Shown here: positions 1 to 8,228 of the stretch, one piece after another
How positions within the stretch are numbered: the first letter of the stretch is position 1
Layout: each line of letters opens with the position of its first letter
Source of the DNA: Aliarcobacter butzleri
GTDB taxonomy: Bacteria; Campylobacterota; Campylobacteria; Campylobacterales; Arcobacteraceae
DNA length: 64,000 nt
Direction: 5' to 3'
Assembly: GCF_900187115.1 (NCBI RefSeq)
Contig: NZ_LT906455.1
Location: forward strand, 682,001-746,000
Translations under genes and position numbers: made by a program
The notes under the pieces: model-generated
The model's input: only the letters and a program-made list of their open reading frames with translations
What the model was told of the DNA's origin: nothing
Databases searched by the model: none

Positions 1-620
1 TGTTTTTAGATATTTTTGCTTCAAAAGAAAATAGAAATATAAATATTAAAATACTAAAAGATATATCAAATGAGTGTTTTATGCCTCTTAGTTATGGTGG
101 AAATATAAGAAGCTTAGAAGATGCAAAAAAAATATTCGAGATAGGTTTTGAAAAAGTTGTTATAAACTCAAATGCTTTTAATAATTTAAAATTGATTGAA
201 GAGATAGCAAAATACTTTGGAAACCAAAGTATAGTAGGTTCTATTGATGTTAAAAAATCTTTTTTTGGTGGACAAAAAGTTTATTCACATCATGGTAAAA
301 AAAAGCAAAATTTAGATGTTATATCATGGGCAAAACAACTTGAAAATGCTGGAGTAGGAGAACTGCTTATTACTTCTATTGATAAAGAAGGTAGTTGGGA
401 AGGGTATGATGTGGAACTTATAAAAAGTATTACAAAAAATGTTCAAGTACCCATAATAGCAAATGGTGGATGTGGTAAAATAGAACATATAAGTGAAGTT
501 GTAAAAAAAGCTAATGCTTCTGCCTGTGCAGTTGGTAGTATGGTTGTGTATCAGAAAAAAGGGATGGGAGTTTTAGTAAATTTTCCAGATAAAAAAGAAT
601 TGAAAAGGATAATATCTTGA
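1..620 (+). CDS. HisF-like amidotransferase cyclase subunit, 5' end outside window
   Basis: Partial gene. The reading frame is open from base 3 and the first visible Met (base 81) is internal, because the residues before it align with residues 48-72 of the second HisF copy in this window (20438-21208). It is a TIM-barrel HisF/WbuZ protein: it keeps the strand ending in GSIDVKK and the C-terminal GSMVVYQKKG phosphate-binding stretch. In O-antigen loci such proteins work with HisH-like glutaminase and a WbpG-type synthetase to put an amidino group on an acetamido sugar, rather than in histidine synthesis; that role is inferred from context. Its stop overlaps the TTG start of the next gene. It is clearly diverged from the second copy, so this is an old duplication or a separate acquisition. 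Confidence 0.85.
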   Translation, partial: FLDIFASKENRNINIKILKDISNECFMPLSYGGNIRSLEDAKKIFEIGFEKVVINSNAFNNLKLIEEIAKYFGNQSIVGSIDVKKSFFGGQKVYSHHGKKKQNLDVISWAKQLENAGVGELLITSIDKEGSWEGYDVELIKSITKNVQVPIIANGGCGKIEHISEVVKKANASACAVGSMVVYQKKGMGVLVNFPDKKELKRIIS

Positions 621-2131
621 TTTTTGAAATATTCTTTTTTATTTTTATAACTTTTTTTATTAGGCTTTTCCCACGATTAATTAGACCACTAAAAATAGAT
701 ACAGATACTTGGTATCATATATCTTCTGTTAATTCTATTATTAAAAATAAATATAAAATTCCTAAATGTAATTTTGGTTTTATTTTGGGTGGTAACTATG
801 ATTATCCTTTTTTTGCACATTGGTTAACATCTTTATTTGTAGGTTCAAAAATATTAAAATTAGAAAAATATATTTCACCTTTAGTTGATACTATCTATAT
901 AACAATTGGTTTTTTTTATTTGAAATTTGTGATAAATTTTTATTCAATTGAAATTGACAATTTTACATTTAAATATTTTTTATTGATGATTTTTTCATTA
1001 TCTATGATTAAAATTTCAACTGGACCAAGAATATATAGTTTTACTCCAAGAATTTTTGGTGAATTATTTATTTTTATTTTTTTTATTTCTATCCATTTAT
1101 ATTTTATTACTAATAATGTATATTTTATTTTTTTAGCAATTTTATTTTCGGCATTGGCGTTAAATACATCAACTTTTGGTTCTCAAGTTTTAATTCTTTC
1201 TTCTTGTTTATTGAGTATATTACTAAGTTCTTTTATTCCTTTCCTTTCTTTTATATTAAGCATTGTTTTTGCATATATTATGAGTTTTGGGCATTATAAA
1301 AATATACTATTGCAACAATTAAAATATAGTTATAAGTATGCAACATATGGTCAATTTAATCATCCTGCAGTAAAAAATAGAAATAAGATTAAACAATATG
1401 TATTATTTTCTAAATATTTGAAAAATAGGGAGTTTAAATTGGCATATTCAGTTTTTATGTCAGATTTAACATTTATAAACATTTTTTATAAAAATATAGA
1501 TATTTTAGTGGCGTTTTTTGTCTTGATATTTGCTAAAAATGTAGATATATTTATTTTCTCAATATTTGTAGCATTTTTTATAATTTTTATTTTAACTTCT
1601 TTTAAACCATTTCTTTTTTTAGGAGAATCAGATAGATATTTAGATTATCTAGTTGTTTTTTCAGTTTTTATAATGATAACGTATCTGCCTACAAGTTATC
1701 TTTATATAATCATTCTTTTCCAAGTAGTATTATATTTATTTACTTTATATATATTTTTTAATTCATCAGATAATTATGGAAAAGATTTTATTGAAATTAT
1801 GAACTTCATTAAAGATAATATTAAAAATAAAAATGATTACGTTATCCATGGAATTTTAGGGGCATATATAAACTATCCTTTATCTGTTTTAACTGGTTTA
1901 AAATCTTTAGCAATAGAGACTAACTATGTATTTGATTTAGCAATGAATAAAAAAATTATGCCAAATGACAGAATATATACAAACGATTTTGAATATTTAT
2001 ATAATGAATATGGAGTTAATATTATTGTAGCTAATAAAAAATACCTATATAGTGACATGAAATACAATTTTGATAAATTTGAAGTATTGTATGAAAATAA
2101 TGAATATATTGCATATATAAGGAAAAAATAA
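617..2131 (+). CDS. Polytopic GT-C-like glycosyltransferase or oligosaccharyltransferase-like membrane protein
   Basis: 504 residues with about ten or more hydrophobic segments and a small soluble C-terminus. Near the N-terminus, after the first membrane segment, lies an acidic motif (DTDTWYHI, about residues 29-36) of the kind found in the first external loop of GT-C enzymes, which use polyprenyl-phosphate-linked sugars. No WWDYG motif of PglB/STT3 is visible, so I do not call it an oligosaccharyltransferase. The likely site of action is the periplasmic face of the inner membrane, adding a sugar to the lipid-linked glycan. It starts with TTG overlapping the hisF-like stop, with an AAAAGGA ribosome site just upstream, and its stop overlaps the ATG of the next gene. 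Very high A+T and many Phe/Ile codons are typical of such membrane proteins here. Confidence 0.6.
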   Translation: MIFEIFFFIFITFFIRLFPRLIRPLKIDTDTWYHISSVNSIIKNKYKIPKCNFGFILGGNYDYPFFAHWLTSLFVGSKILKLEKYISPLVDTIYITIGFFYLKFVINFYSIEIDNFTFKYFLLMIFSLSMIKISTGPRIYSFTPRIFGELFIFIFFISIHLYFITNNVYFIFLAILFSALALNTSTFGSQVLILSSCLLSILLSSFIPFLSFILSIVFAYIMSFGHYKNILLQQLKYSYKYATYGQFNHPAVKNRNKIKQYVLFSKYLKNREFKLAYSVFMSDLTFINIFYKNIDILVAFFVLIFAKNVDIFIFSIFVAFFIIFILTSFKPFLFLGESDRYLDYLVVFSVFIMITYLPTSYLYIIILFQVVLYLFTLYIFFNSSDNYGKDFIEIMNFIKDNIKNKNDYVIHGILGAYINYPLSVLTGLKSLAIETNYVFDLAMNKKIMPNDRIYTNDFEYLYNEYGVNIIVANKKYLYSDMKYNFDKFEVLYENNEYIAYIRKK

Positions 2132-3306
2132 TGATTAAATTACTTATTTTAGGCAATACAGGATTAGATGAAAAAAATAACTCAACTAATTTGAGAATGA
2201 GAAAGATTTTTGAAATTTTACACTATCAAAAGGAATGCTTTCTTAATTATTATAAATTAAGGGATGCTAAATTAAATGTTCCTCATATAAATTATTTAAA
2301 TAAAGATGCAAATTCGAATCCTATCAAAGCATTTCTTTTTTTAATCAAAGTAAATAGTAAATATGATTTGTTAATAGCTGAAACTTTTAATGCTTCAATT
2401 GCTGCATATTTATATTATTTATTCAGGAGAACACCATTTATTTGGAGACAATTTGGAACTACATTTAATGATGATTTAAATTTTAAAAATTATTTTAATC
2501 CTAAAATTTTATTAAAGCTATTATTACATAAGCTAATTGCAAGTTCGAATGGTTGTAAAGCAATAGTTTGTACTGAAGACGGCTGTGCAAATAGTACTTT
2601 ATTTTTAGATAAATTAAAAATTCTTAAAAATAAATTTTATATAGTTAAGAACCAAAGAACTGAAAATATTAATTTAAAAAAAACAAATTGTAAAGAAAGA
2701 CAGACATTTAATATAGTTCAAATTGGAAGGATTAATTCATGGAAAAAAATACATTTAGTTATTGATGTAATTATTGATATAAAGAAGGAAAGACCAGATA
2801 TTTTTGAATTAATTCAATTTGATATAATTGGTATAATAGATGACAAAGATTATGAAATGAATTTAGTTAATAATATTAATCTTTATGGATTAGAAAATCA
2901 TGTATTTATTGAACAAAATCTACAATATTCTGAAATAGAAGAAAAGTTACACAATTCAGATTTATCAATTTCTTTGACTGCATATAATCCAATAATTGAA
3001 TCTTTACAAAATGAAGTTCCTGTAATTACATATGAATATGGAGAAGTAAATAGTATTTTTAAAGATTGTCCAGCAGTTTTCGTTTTGGCAAAAAATATAA
3101 AGAAATCTACTAATTTGTCAAATACAGAAGAAAATCAGATTAAAAAAGAATTAAAAGATAAATTAATAGAATCATTTTATAAAAGAGAAAAATTACATAA
3201 CATAGGAATAGAAGGTAGAAAATTTGTTGAAAAAGAATTTCCAACAATTGAAGAGCATTCTAAAGAAATAGTTGAGATATATATGAAAGTTATTAATGCT
3301 CTTTAA
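2131..3306 (+). CDS. Glycosyltransferase, family 4 type (GT-B fold)
   Basis: 391 residues. The C-terminal half has the GT4 layout: a strand with VQIGRINSWKK, a middle region ending in an acidic stretch, and a variant of the E-x7-E donor-binding region (PIIESLQNEVPVITYEYGE). The N-terminal domain is the acceptor side. It presumably transfers a sugar from a nucleotide donor to the lipid-linked glycan on the cytoplasmic side. It overlaps the stop of the upstream membrane protein by one base (TAATG). Its last bases overlap the start of a broken MBOAT gene (3296-3418). Acceptor and donor cannot be told from sequence. Confidence 0.8.
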   Translation: MIKLLILGNTGLDEKNNSTNLRMRKIFEILHYQKECFLNYYKLRDAKLNVPHINYLNKDANSNPIKAFLFLIKVNSKYDLLIAETFNASIAAYLYYLFRRTPFIWRQFGTTFNDDLNFKNYFNPKILLKLLLHKLIASSNGCKAIVCTEDGCANSTLFLDKLKILKNKFYIVKNQRTENINLKKTNCKERQTFNIVQIGRINSWKKIHLVIDVIIDIKKERPDIFELIQFDIIGIIDDKDYEMNLVNNINLYGLENHVFIEQNLQYSEIEEKLHNSDLSISLTAYNPIIESLQNEVPVITYEYGEVNSIFKDCPAVFVLAKNIKKSTNLSNTEENQIKKELKDKLIESFYKREKLHNIGIEGRKFVEKEFPTIEEHSKEIVEIYMKVINAL

Positions 3307-3418
3307 TAGTTATGAATTTATATTTATATTTTTGCCAGTAATGTTTGTGGTTTACTTTTATTTGAATATTCAATTATTGAAAGGTAAATTATGTATAAAA
3401 AAATTAGTTACTTATTAA
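3296..3418 (+). pseudogene. 5' remnant of an MBOAT-family O-acyltransferase (AlgI/DltB-like)
   Basis: In the frame opening at ATG 3296 the translation begins MLFNSYEFIFIFLPVMFVVY, the characteristic N-terminus of bacterial MBOAT acyltransferases such as AlgI. The frame then runs out of family-like sequence after about 28 residues and stops at 3418, inside the start of pglK in another frame. The remaining roughly 440 residues of a normal MBOAT protein are absent. This explains the odd 84-base gap before pglK in an otherwise overlapping operon. I read it as a deletion or replacement scar. Family recognition rests on a short segment. Confidence 0.6.
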
Positions 3419-5091
3419 AACAAAAAGATAAAAGAAACCTTTTTTTATTAATCCTTTTTTCCATATTCATTGCAATAATAGAAACTATAGGTGTTACTGC
3501 ATTAATGCCTTTTATTTCGGTTGCAAGTAATTTTGATTTAGTTATATCAAATAAATATTATAACTATATATATAATATTTTTAATTTTAATACTCCTTTA
3601 GAATTTGTTTTATTTTTAGGAATAGGATTAGTAATTTTTTATTTTATAAGAGCTTTTTTTAATCTATTTTATTTATATTTACTTGCAAAATTTTCTAAAG
3701 GACTAATTCACAGTATAAGTATTCAACTATTTAAAAACTTTTTAGGCTTTAGTTATAAGGATTATGTTAATAAAAATAGTAGTGAATTATCAAAAATTTT
3801 AATTAATGAAACTCATAATCTAGCTGTCTTAATCAATGCAGTATTATTATTGATAAGTGAGGTGTTTGTAATAATTTTTATTTATACAGTTATGATTTAT
3901 ATGAATTATCAAATAACATTAGTAATTACAATTTTTTTATTATTAAATGGATTTTTTTTAATTAAAAAAATTTCAAAAGTTATAAAAAAACAGGGAATAA
4001 AAAGAGAAGAATATCAAAAGAAATTTTATGAAATTTTAAATAGTTCTTTTGGAAATTATAAAATAATCAAGTTACAATCGAATGATAATATAGTTGTGGA
4101 TAAATTTACTGAAGCTAGTGAAGGTTTTAAAAAAAGTGCAGTAATTTTTGAATCTTTATATTATTTTCCTAAAGTTTTTTTAGAAACTTTAGGTTTTTCT
4201 ATTGTGACTTTAATTATTGTTTATTTGATATACATACAGAATAATGATATTTCAAGTGTAATGAGCATTTTATCTATGTTTATATTAGGTTTATATCGTT
4301 TAATGCCTTCTGCAAATAGATTATTAACTAGTTATAATCAAATAATGTATTATCACAAAGCACTGGATTTAATTTATGACAAATTAAGTCATAAAATAGA
4401 AACTCTTAGTGAAAATAGTATTACATTTCAGAATGAAATAATGTTAAAAAACATATCATTTTCTTATAATGATAAATCTATCATAGATAATTTAGATTTA
4501 AAAATTAAGAAAAATGAAAAAATTGCTTTTATTGGTCCTAGTGGTAGTGGTAAAAGTACTTTGGTAGATATTATTATTGGGTTATATTTACCTACATCAG
4601 GACAATTGTTAGTGGATGGTTGTTTGTTATCATTAAAAAATATTAAAAAATGGCGGAAAAAAATAGGGTACATTCCTCAACAAGTTTATCTTTTTGATGG
4701 TACAGTCGCAGAAAATATTTCTTTTGGTTGTTCTTACAACGAACAAAAAGTTATTGAGGTATTAAAAAAAGCTAAAATATTAGATTTTTTAGAAATACAT
4801 CAAGAAGGTATTCATACTTTTGTAGGTGAAGGTGGTATAAAATTAAGTGGTGGACAAAAACAAAGAATAGCTATCGCAAGAGCTTTATATCAAGAACCAG
4901 AAATTTTAATTTTAGATGAAGCAACATCTGCCTTAGATGAAGCAATAGAAAAAGAGATAATGGATGAAATATATGAAATAAGCGAAAATAAAACTTTGAT
5001 TATAATAGCACATAGGTTAAGTACTATAAATGGATGTGAAAAAGTCTATAGAATCAATAATAAAAAAATAGAAATAGTTAATAGTAGGTAA
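3391..5091 (+). CDS. pglK: PglK-type ABC flippase for lipid-linked oligosaccharide
   Basis: 566 residues, close to the 564 of Campylobacter jejuni PglK. The N-terminal half is a six-helix exporter domain containing the segment FILGLYRLMPSANRLLTSY, very like PglK. The ATPase domain follows: Walker A GPSGSGKST (382-390), signature LSGGQ (485-489), Walker B ILILDE (505-510) and the H-loop AHRLS near 541. PglK moves undecaprenyl-diphosphate-linked glycan across the inner membrane using ATP as a homodimer. The start is ATG at 3391 with AAAGG 8-12 bases upstream. It follows the MBOAT remnant and is 3 bases from the next gene. No pglB is present in the window, so whether its cargo goes to N-glycosylation or to a surface polymer is open. 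Confidence 0.88.
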   Translation: MYKKISYLLKQKDKRNLFLLILFSIFIAIIETIGVTALMPFISVASNFDLVISNKYYNYIYNIFNFNTPLEFVLFLGIGLVIFYFIRAFFNLFYLYLLAKFSKGLIHSISIQLFKNFLGFSYKDYVNKNSSELSKILINETHNLAVLINAVLLLISEVFVIIFIYTVMIYMNYQITLVITIFLLLNGFFLIKKISKVIKKQGIKREEYQKKFYEILNSSFGNYKIIKLQSNDNIVVDKFTEASEGFKKSAVIFESLYYFPKVFLETLGFSIVTLIIVYLIYIQNNDISSVMSILSMFILGLYRLMPSANRLLTSYNQIMYYHKALDLIYDKLSHKIETLSENSITFQNEIMLKNISFSYNDKSIIDNLDLKIKKNEKIAFIGPSGSGKSTLVDIIIGLYLPTSGQLLVDGCLLSLKNIKKWRKKIGYIPQQVYLFDGTVAENISFGCSYNEQKVIEVLKKAKILDFLEIHQEGIHTFVGEGGIKLSGGQKQRIAIARALYQEPEILILDEATSALDEAIEKEIMDEIYEISENKTLIIIAHRLSTINGCEKVYRINNKKIEIVNSR

Positions 5092-5094
5092 TAG

Positions 5095-7101
5095 TTGAGT
5101 AAAATTAAATATAGAGCAGATATAGATGGTTTAAGAGCTATTGCAATTTTAAGCGTTTTAATTTTTCATTTGGATGCAAAATATCTTAGTGGTGGTTTTG
5201 TAGGTGTTGATATATTTTTTGTAATAAGTGGTTTTCTCATTACAAGTATTATAAAAAAAGAGATAGAAGAAACTTCTTCTTTTGATTTTAAAAATTTTTA
5301 TATTCGTAGGATAAGAAGATTGTTTCCTGCTTTATTTGTTACTTTAGCTATAACTACAATTATAGTTGCTTTTATTTTTTCTCCTACTCATTTAAGCAGT
5401 TATGGTGGTTCATTAGTTACTTCTTTATTAAGTGTTTCAAACTTTTTTTTCTGGGTAGAGTCTGATTATTTTGATGTTTCATCTAAAGTTAAACCTTTAC
5501 TTCATACATGGACTTTGAGTATTGAAGAACAATTTTATTTAATTTGGCCAATTACTTTACTTTTTTTAGTAAAGATAAAAAGAAAATCAAGAATTTTTAT
5601 TTTATTTATTTTGACTATTTTGATCACACTTATTCTTACTTATATTTTTAAAGATGGACAAATTGCATTAATAAATCATTTTTCCCCATTTGCAAAAGAT
5701 TTATTTTCAGATGGAAAATCAACAATATTCTTTTTGCTTCCTTTTAGATTTTTCGAATTTCTATTTGGTGCTATTTTAGTTTGGTTTATTCATTATAGAT
5801 TATCAAAAAGATTTTATTATGATATGATCTTTTTTATAGGATTAATTTTTATTTTATATTCGATTTTCTTTTTCGATGAAAATATGATTTTCCCTTATTA
5901 TAATGCTATTATTCCTACTTTAGGAACTTTTCTTGTAATATATTCATCTATACATAGCAGATTTAATTTTGTTTTGGAAAATAAGTTATTTATAAAAGTT
6001 GGTTTAATCAGTTACTCTCTTTATCTTGTTCATTGGCCTGTGATTGTGATTTGGAACTATTTATCAGATAATGTGACAATATCTGATAATTTTGCTATTT
6101 TAATAATTTGTTTATTTTTAGCAATGTTAAGCTATAAATATATAGAACAGCCATTTAGAAATAAAACTATTGATATGAGTAAAAAAAGAATAAAAAATAT
6201 TTTAATATCATTATTTTTAATTATAAATATTGTTGGTTTGAGTATGTACTTCTCAAATGGATGGACTTGGAGAGTTAATAGTATCGTTAATTTTGAAAAT
6301 GTAGGAGATAGCAAAAATTTCCATAAAAAGTTTTATGGAGGAGAGGGATACTCTTCTGGGGCTATTAATACACAAAATCCTGCAGATATTGTTTTAATAG
6401 GAGATTCTCATGGTAGTCATTATTTGGAAGGTATTTATAAAGTTATAGCAAAACCGTACAATTTAAATTTATATAGTAGTTCTGGTACTAGTTGTATAAC
6501 ATTACCTAACTTTACAAGAATTACTGAGGGAAATAATTGGGATAAAATATGTGTAGAACAACTTAATAAAGGGTTACAATATTTAGATCAAGGAAATAAA
6601 AATTCGATTTTGATAGTTTCTGCCTCGTGGATTAGTCAAATGAGTAGAGCTGATTTATTAGATGAAAATGCTAAGAGAAAGAATGTAAGTGTAAATAGAG
6701 AAGATATCTTAAAAGCTATTTTTGAGCTAAAAAAAATAATTGGAGAAAAAAAATTGATTATAATCGGACAAGTACCTGGAGCTGATAATAATTTGTATGA
6801 TGTTTTTACTAGACCCAATCCTATTTTTGGTGACAATAAAGAATTAGAAAAAAATTTTACTTCAAATTTAAAAGAAGAAATAAAAGAATTTAATAGTTAT
6901 TTAGAAAAAGCATCATTAGAAAGTGAAAAGTTTATTTTTCTTAATCCTTCTGATATTTTATGTAAAGATAATATTTGTAGAAATCTAGATAAAAGAAAAT
7001 ATCTAATTTATTCAGATTCAAGTCATCTAAGTAAATATGGTTCAATTGAGGTAATTGAAGGTTTTAAATCTGAAATATTGGAGATTATTAATAAAAAATG
7101 A
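5095..7101 (+). CDS. OafA-type acyltransferase with C-terminal SGNH domain
   Basis: 668 residues. Residues 1-390 form the acyltransferase-3 membrane domain: LRAIAILSVLIFHLD with the conserved His25, GVDIFFVISGFLIT, and a second conserved His in LLHTWTLSIEEQFY (His137). Residues 400-668 are a periplasmic SGNH esterase/transferase domain with GDSHG (436-440) and the C-terminal Asp641/His644 pair. Such fusions acetylate O-antigen or other glycans using a cytoplasmic acyl donor. The start is TTG at 5095, preceded by AGTAGG, three bases after the pglK stop. It is translationally coupled to the next gene through an ATGA overlap. Confidence 0.9.
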   Translation: MSKIKYRADIDGLRAIAILSVLIFHLDAKYLSGGFVGVDIFFVISGFLITSIIKKEIEETSSFDFKNFYIRRIRRLFPALFVTLAITTIIVAFIFSPTHLSSYGGSLVTSLLSVSNFFFWVESDYFDVSSKVKPLLHTWTLSIEEQFYLIWPITLLFLVKIKRKSRIFILFILTILITLILTYIFKDGQIALINHFSPFAKDLFSDGKSTIFFLLPFRFFEFLFGAILVWFIHYRLSKRFYYDMIFFIGLIFILYSIFFFDENMIFPYYNAIIPTLGTFLVIYSSIHSRFNFVLENKLFIKVGLISYSLYLVHWPVIVIWNYLSDNVTISDNFAILIICLFLAMLSYKYIEQPFRNKTIDMSKKRIKNILISLFLIINIVGLSMYFSNGWTWRVNSIVNFENVGDSKNFHKKFYGGEGYSSGAINTQNPADIVLIGDSHGSHYLEGIYKVIAKPYNLNLYSSSGTSCITLPNFTRITEGNNWDKICVEQLNKGLQYLDQGNKNSILIVSASWISQMSRADLLDENAKRKNVSVNREDILKAIFELKKIIGEKKLIIIGQVPGADNNLYDVFTRPNPIFGDNKELEKNFTSNLKEEIKEFNSYLEKASLESEKFIFLNPSDILCKDNICRNLDKRKYLIYSDSSHLSKYGSIEVIEGFKSEILEIINKK

Positions 7102-8228
7102 GAAAAATAGTAATTTTAATAAATTCTCTTGAAAGTGGTGGCGCAGAAAGAGTTGTAAGCAATTTATTAAATGATTTTGTAGATAGATATGATTGTTATT
7201 TAATCCTTATTCACAAAAATATTTTTTATACTTTAGATAGTAGAGTAAAGATTTTAAATTTAAATGAACAAAAAAATTTATTAGGAATTAAAAAGTTTTT
7301 AAGACTTCCTATTTTGGCTTATAAGTTGAGTAAATTAATCAAAGAATATAAATTTGATCAAGTGATTAGTTTTCTTAGTAGATCAAATTATATAAATATA
7401 TTATCAAATATTTTAATTAAGCATGAAACTATAATAAATGAAAGAGCAATGCCGTCACTTCAATATGAATATGGTATAAATGGAAAAATAAACAAAATTT
7501 TAATAAAAACTTTATACCCAAGAGCATGTTTATGTTTATCAAACTCTTATGGGAATATGATGGATTTAAAGAATAATTTTAATGTTGTGAAAATAGAGTA
7601 TATTCATAATCTATTTGATATTGAGACAATTGAAGAGTTATCTAAAAAAGATATCGAATTTCAAAAAAAAAGATTTACATTTGTTACAGTCGGAAGACTT
7701 GATAGTGGGAAAAATCATAAGCTTCTTATTGAAGCTGTAAAAGATTTTAATGCGGATTTATGGATAATTGGAGATGGTGAATTAAAAGAAGGACTTCAAA
7801 AATATATAAACGAATTAAATTTAAATGATAAAGTATATTTGCTTGGTAAAAAAGAAAATCCTTTCTCATTTTTATCAAAAGCGGATTGTTTTGTATTTTC
7901 TTCAAATTATGAAGGTTTTCCCAATGTATTAGTTGAGGCTTTAGCTTGTGGGCTGCCTATTATAAGTACTGATTGTCAAAGTGGACCAAGGGAAATACTA
8001 GCCCCAACTAGTAATATTTCCTTTCAATTAAAAGATAAAATAGAGTTTGCCGAGTATGGCATTTTGGTACCAATAAAGAATGTTGAAAAGTTAAAAGAAG
8101 CTATGAATTTACTTATAAATGATAAAAATTTAAGAAAAGATTATGAAGAAAAAGGAAATTTTAGAGCTAATGATTTTAAAATTGAAAAAATAATAAAACA
8201 ATATGAGAGAATTTTATGTGCGGAATAG
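7098..8228 (+). CDS. Glycosyltransferase family 4
   Basis: 376 residues. Visible GT4 features are the N-terminal SLESGGAERVVSNLL glycine loop, the start of the second Rossmann domain with FVTVGRLDSGKNHKLLIEA, and the E-x7-E type donor site in SSNYEGFPNVLVEALACGLP. The SGGAERV loop is typical of enzymes related to WbpH/PglJ/PglH, but the specific sugar cannot be assigned. It overlaps both neighbours: ATGA with the acyltransferase upstream and 13 bases with the asparagine synthetase-like gene downstream, so it is in the same transcript. Confidence 0.88.
   Translation: MRKIVILINSLESGGAERVVSNLLNDFVDRYDCYLILIHKNIFYTLDSRVKILNLNEQKNLLGIKKFLRLPILAYKLSKLIKEYKFDQVISFLSRSNYINILSNILIKHETIINERAMPSLQYEYGINGKINKILIKTLYPRACLCLSNSYGNMMDLKNNFNVVKIEYIHNLFDIETIEELSKKDIEFQKKRFTFVTVGRLDSGKNHKLLIEAVKDFNADLWIIGDGELKEGLQKYINELNLNDKVYLLGKKENPFSFLSKADCFVFSSNYEGFPNVLVEALACGLPIISTDCQSGPREILAPTSNISFQLKDKIEFAEYGILVPIKNVEKLKEAMNLLINDKNLRKDYEEKGNFRANDFKIEKIIKQYERILCAE

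Noticed and set aside
617-2131. PglB oligosaccharyltransferase
   Set aside because: No WWDYG motif, shorter than PglB (about 713 residues) and only a small soluble C-terminal domain.
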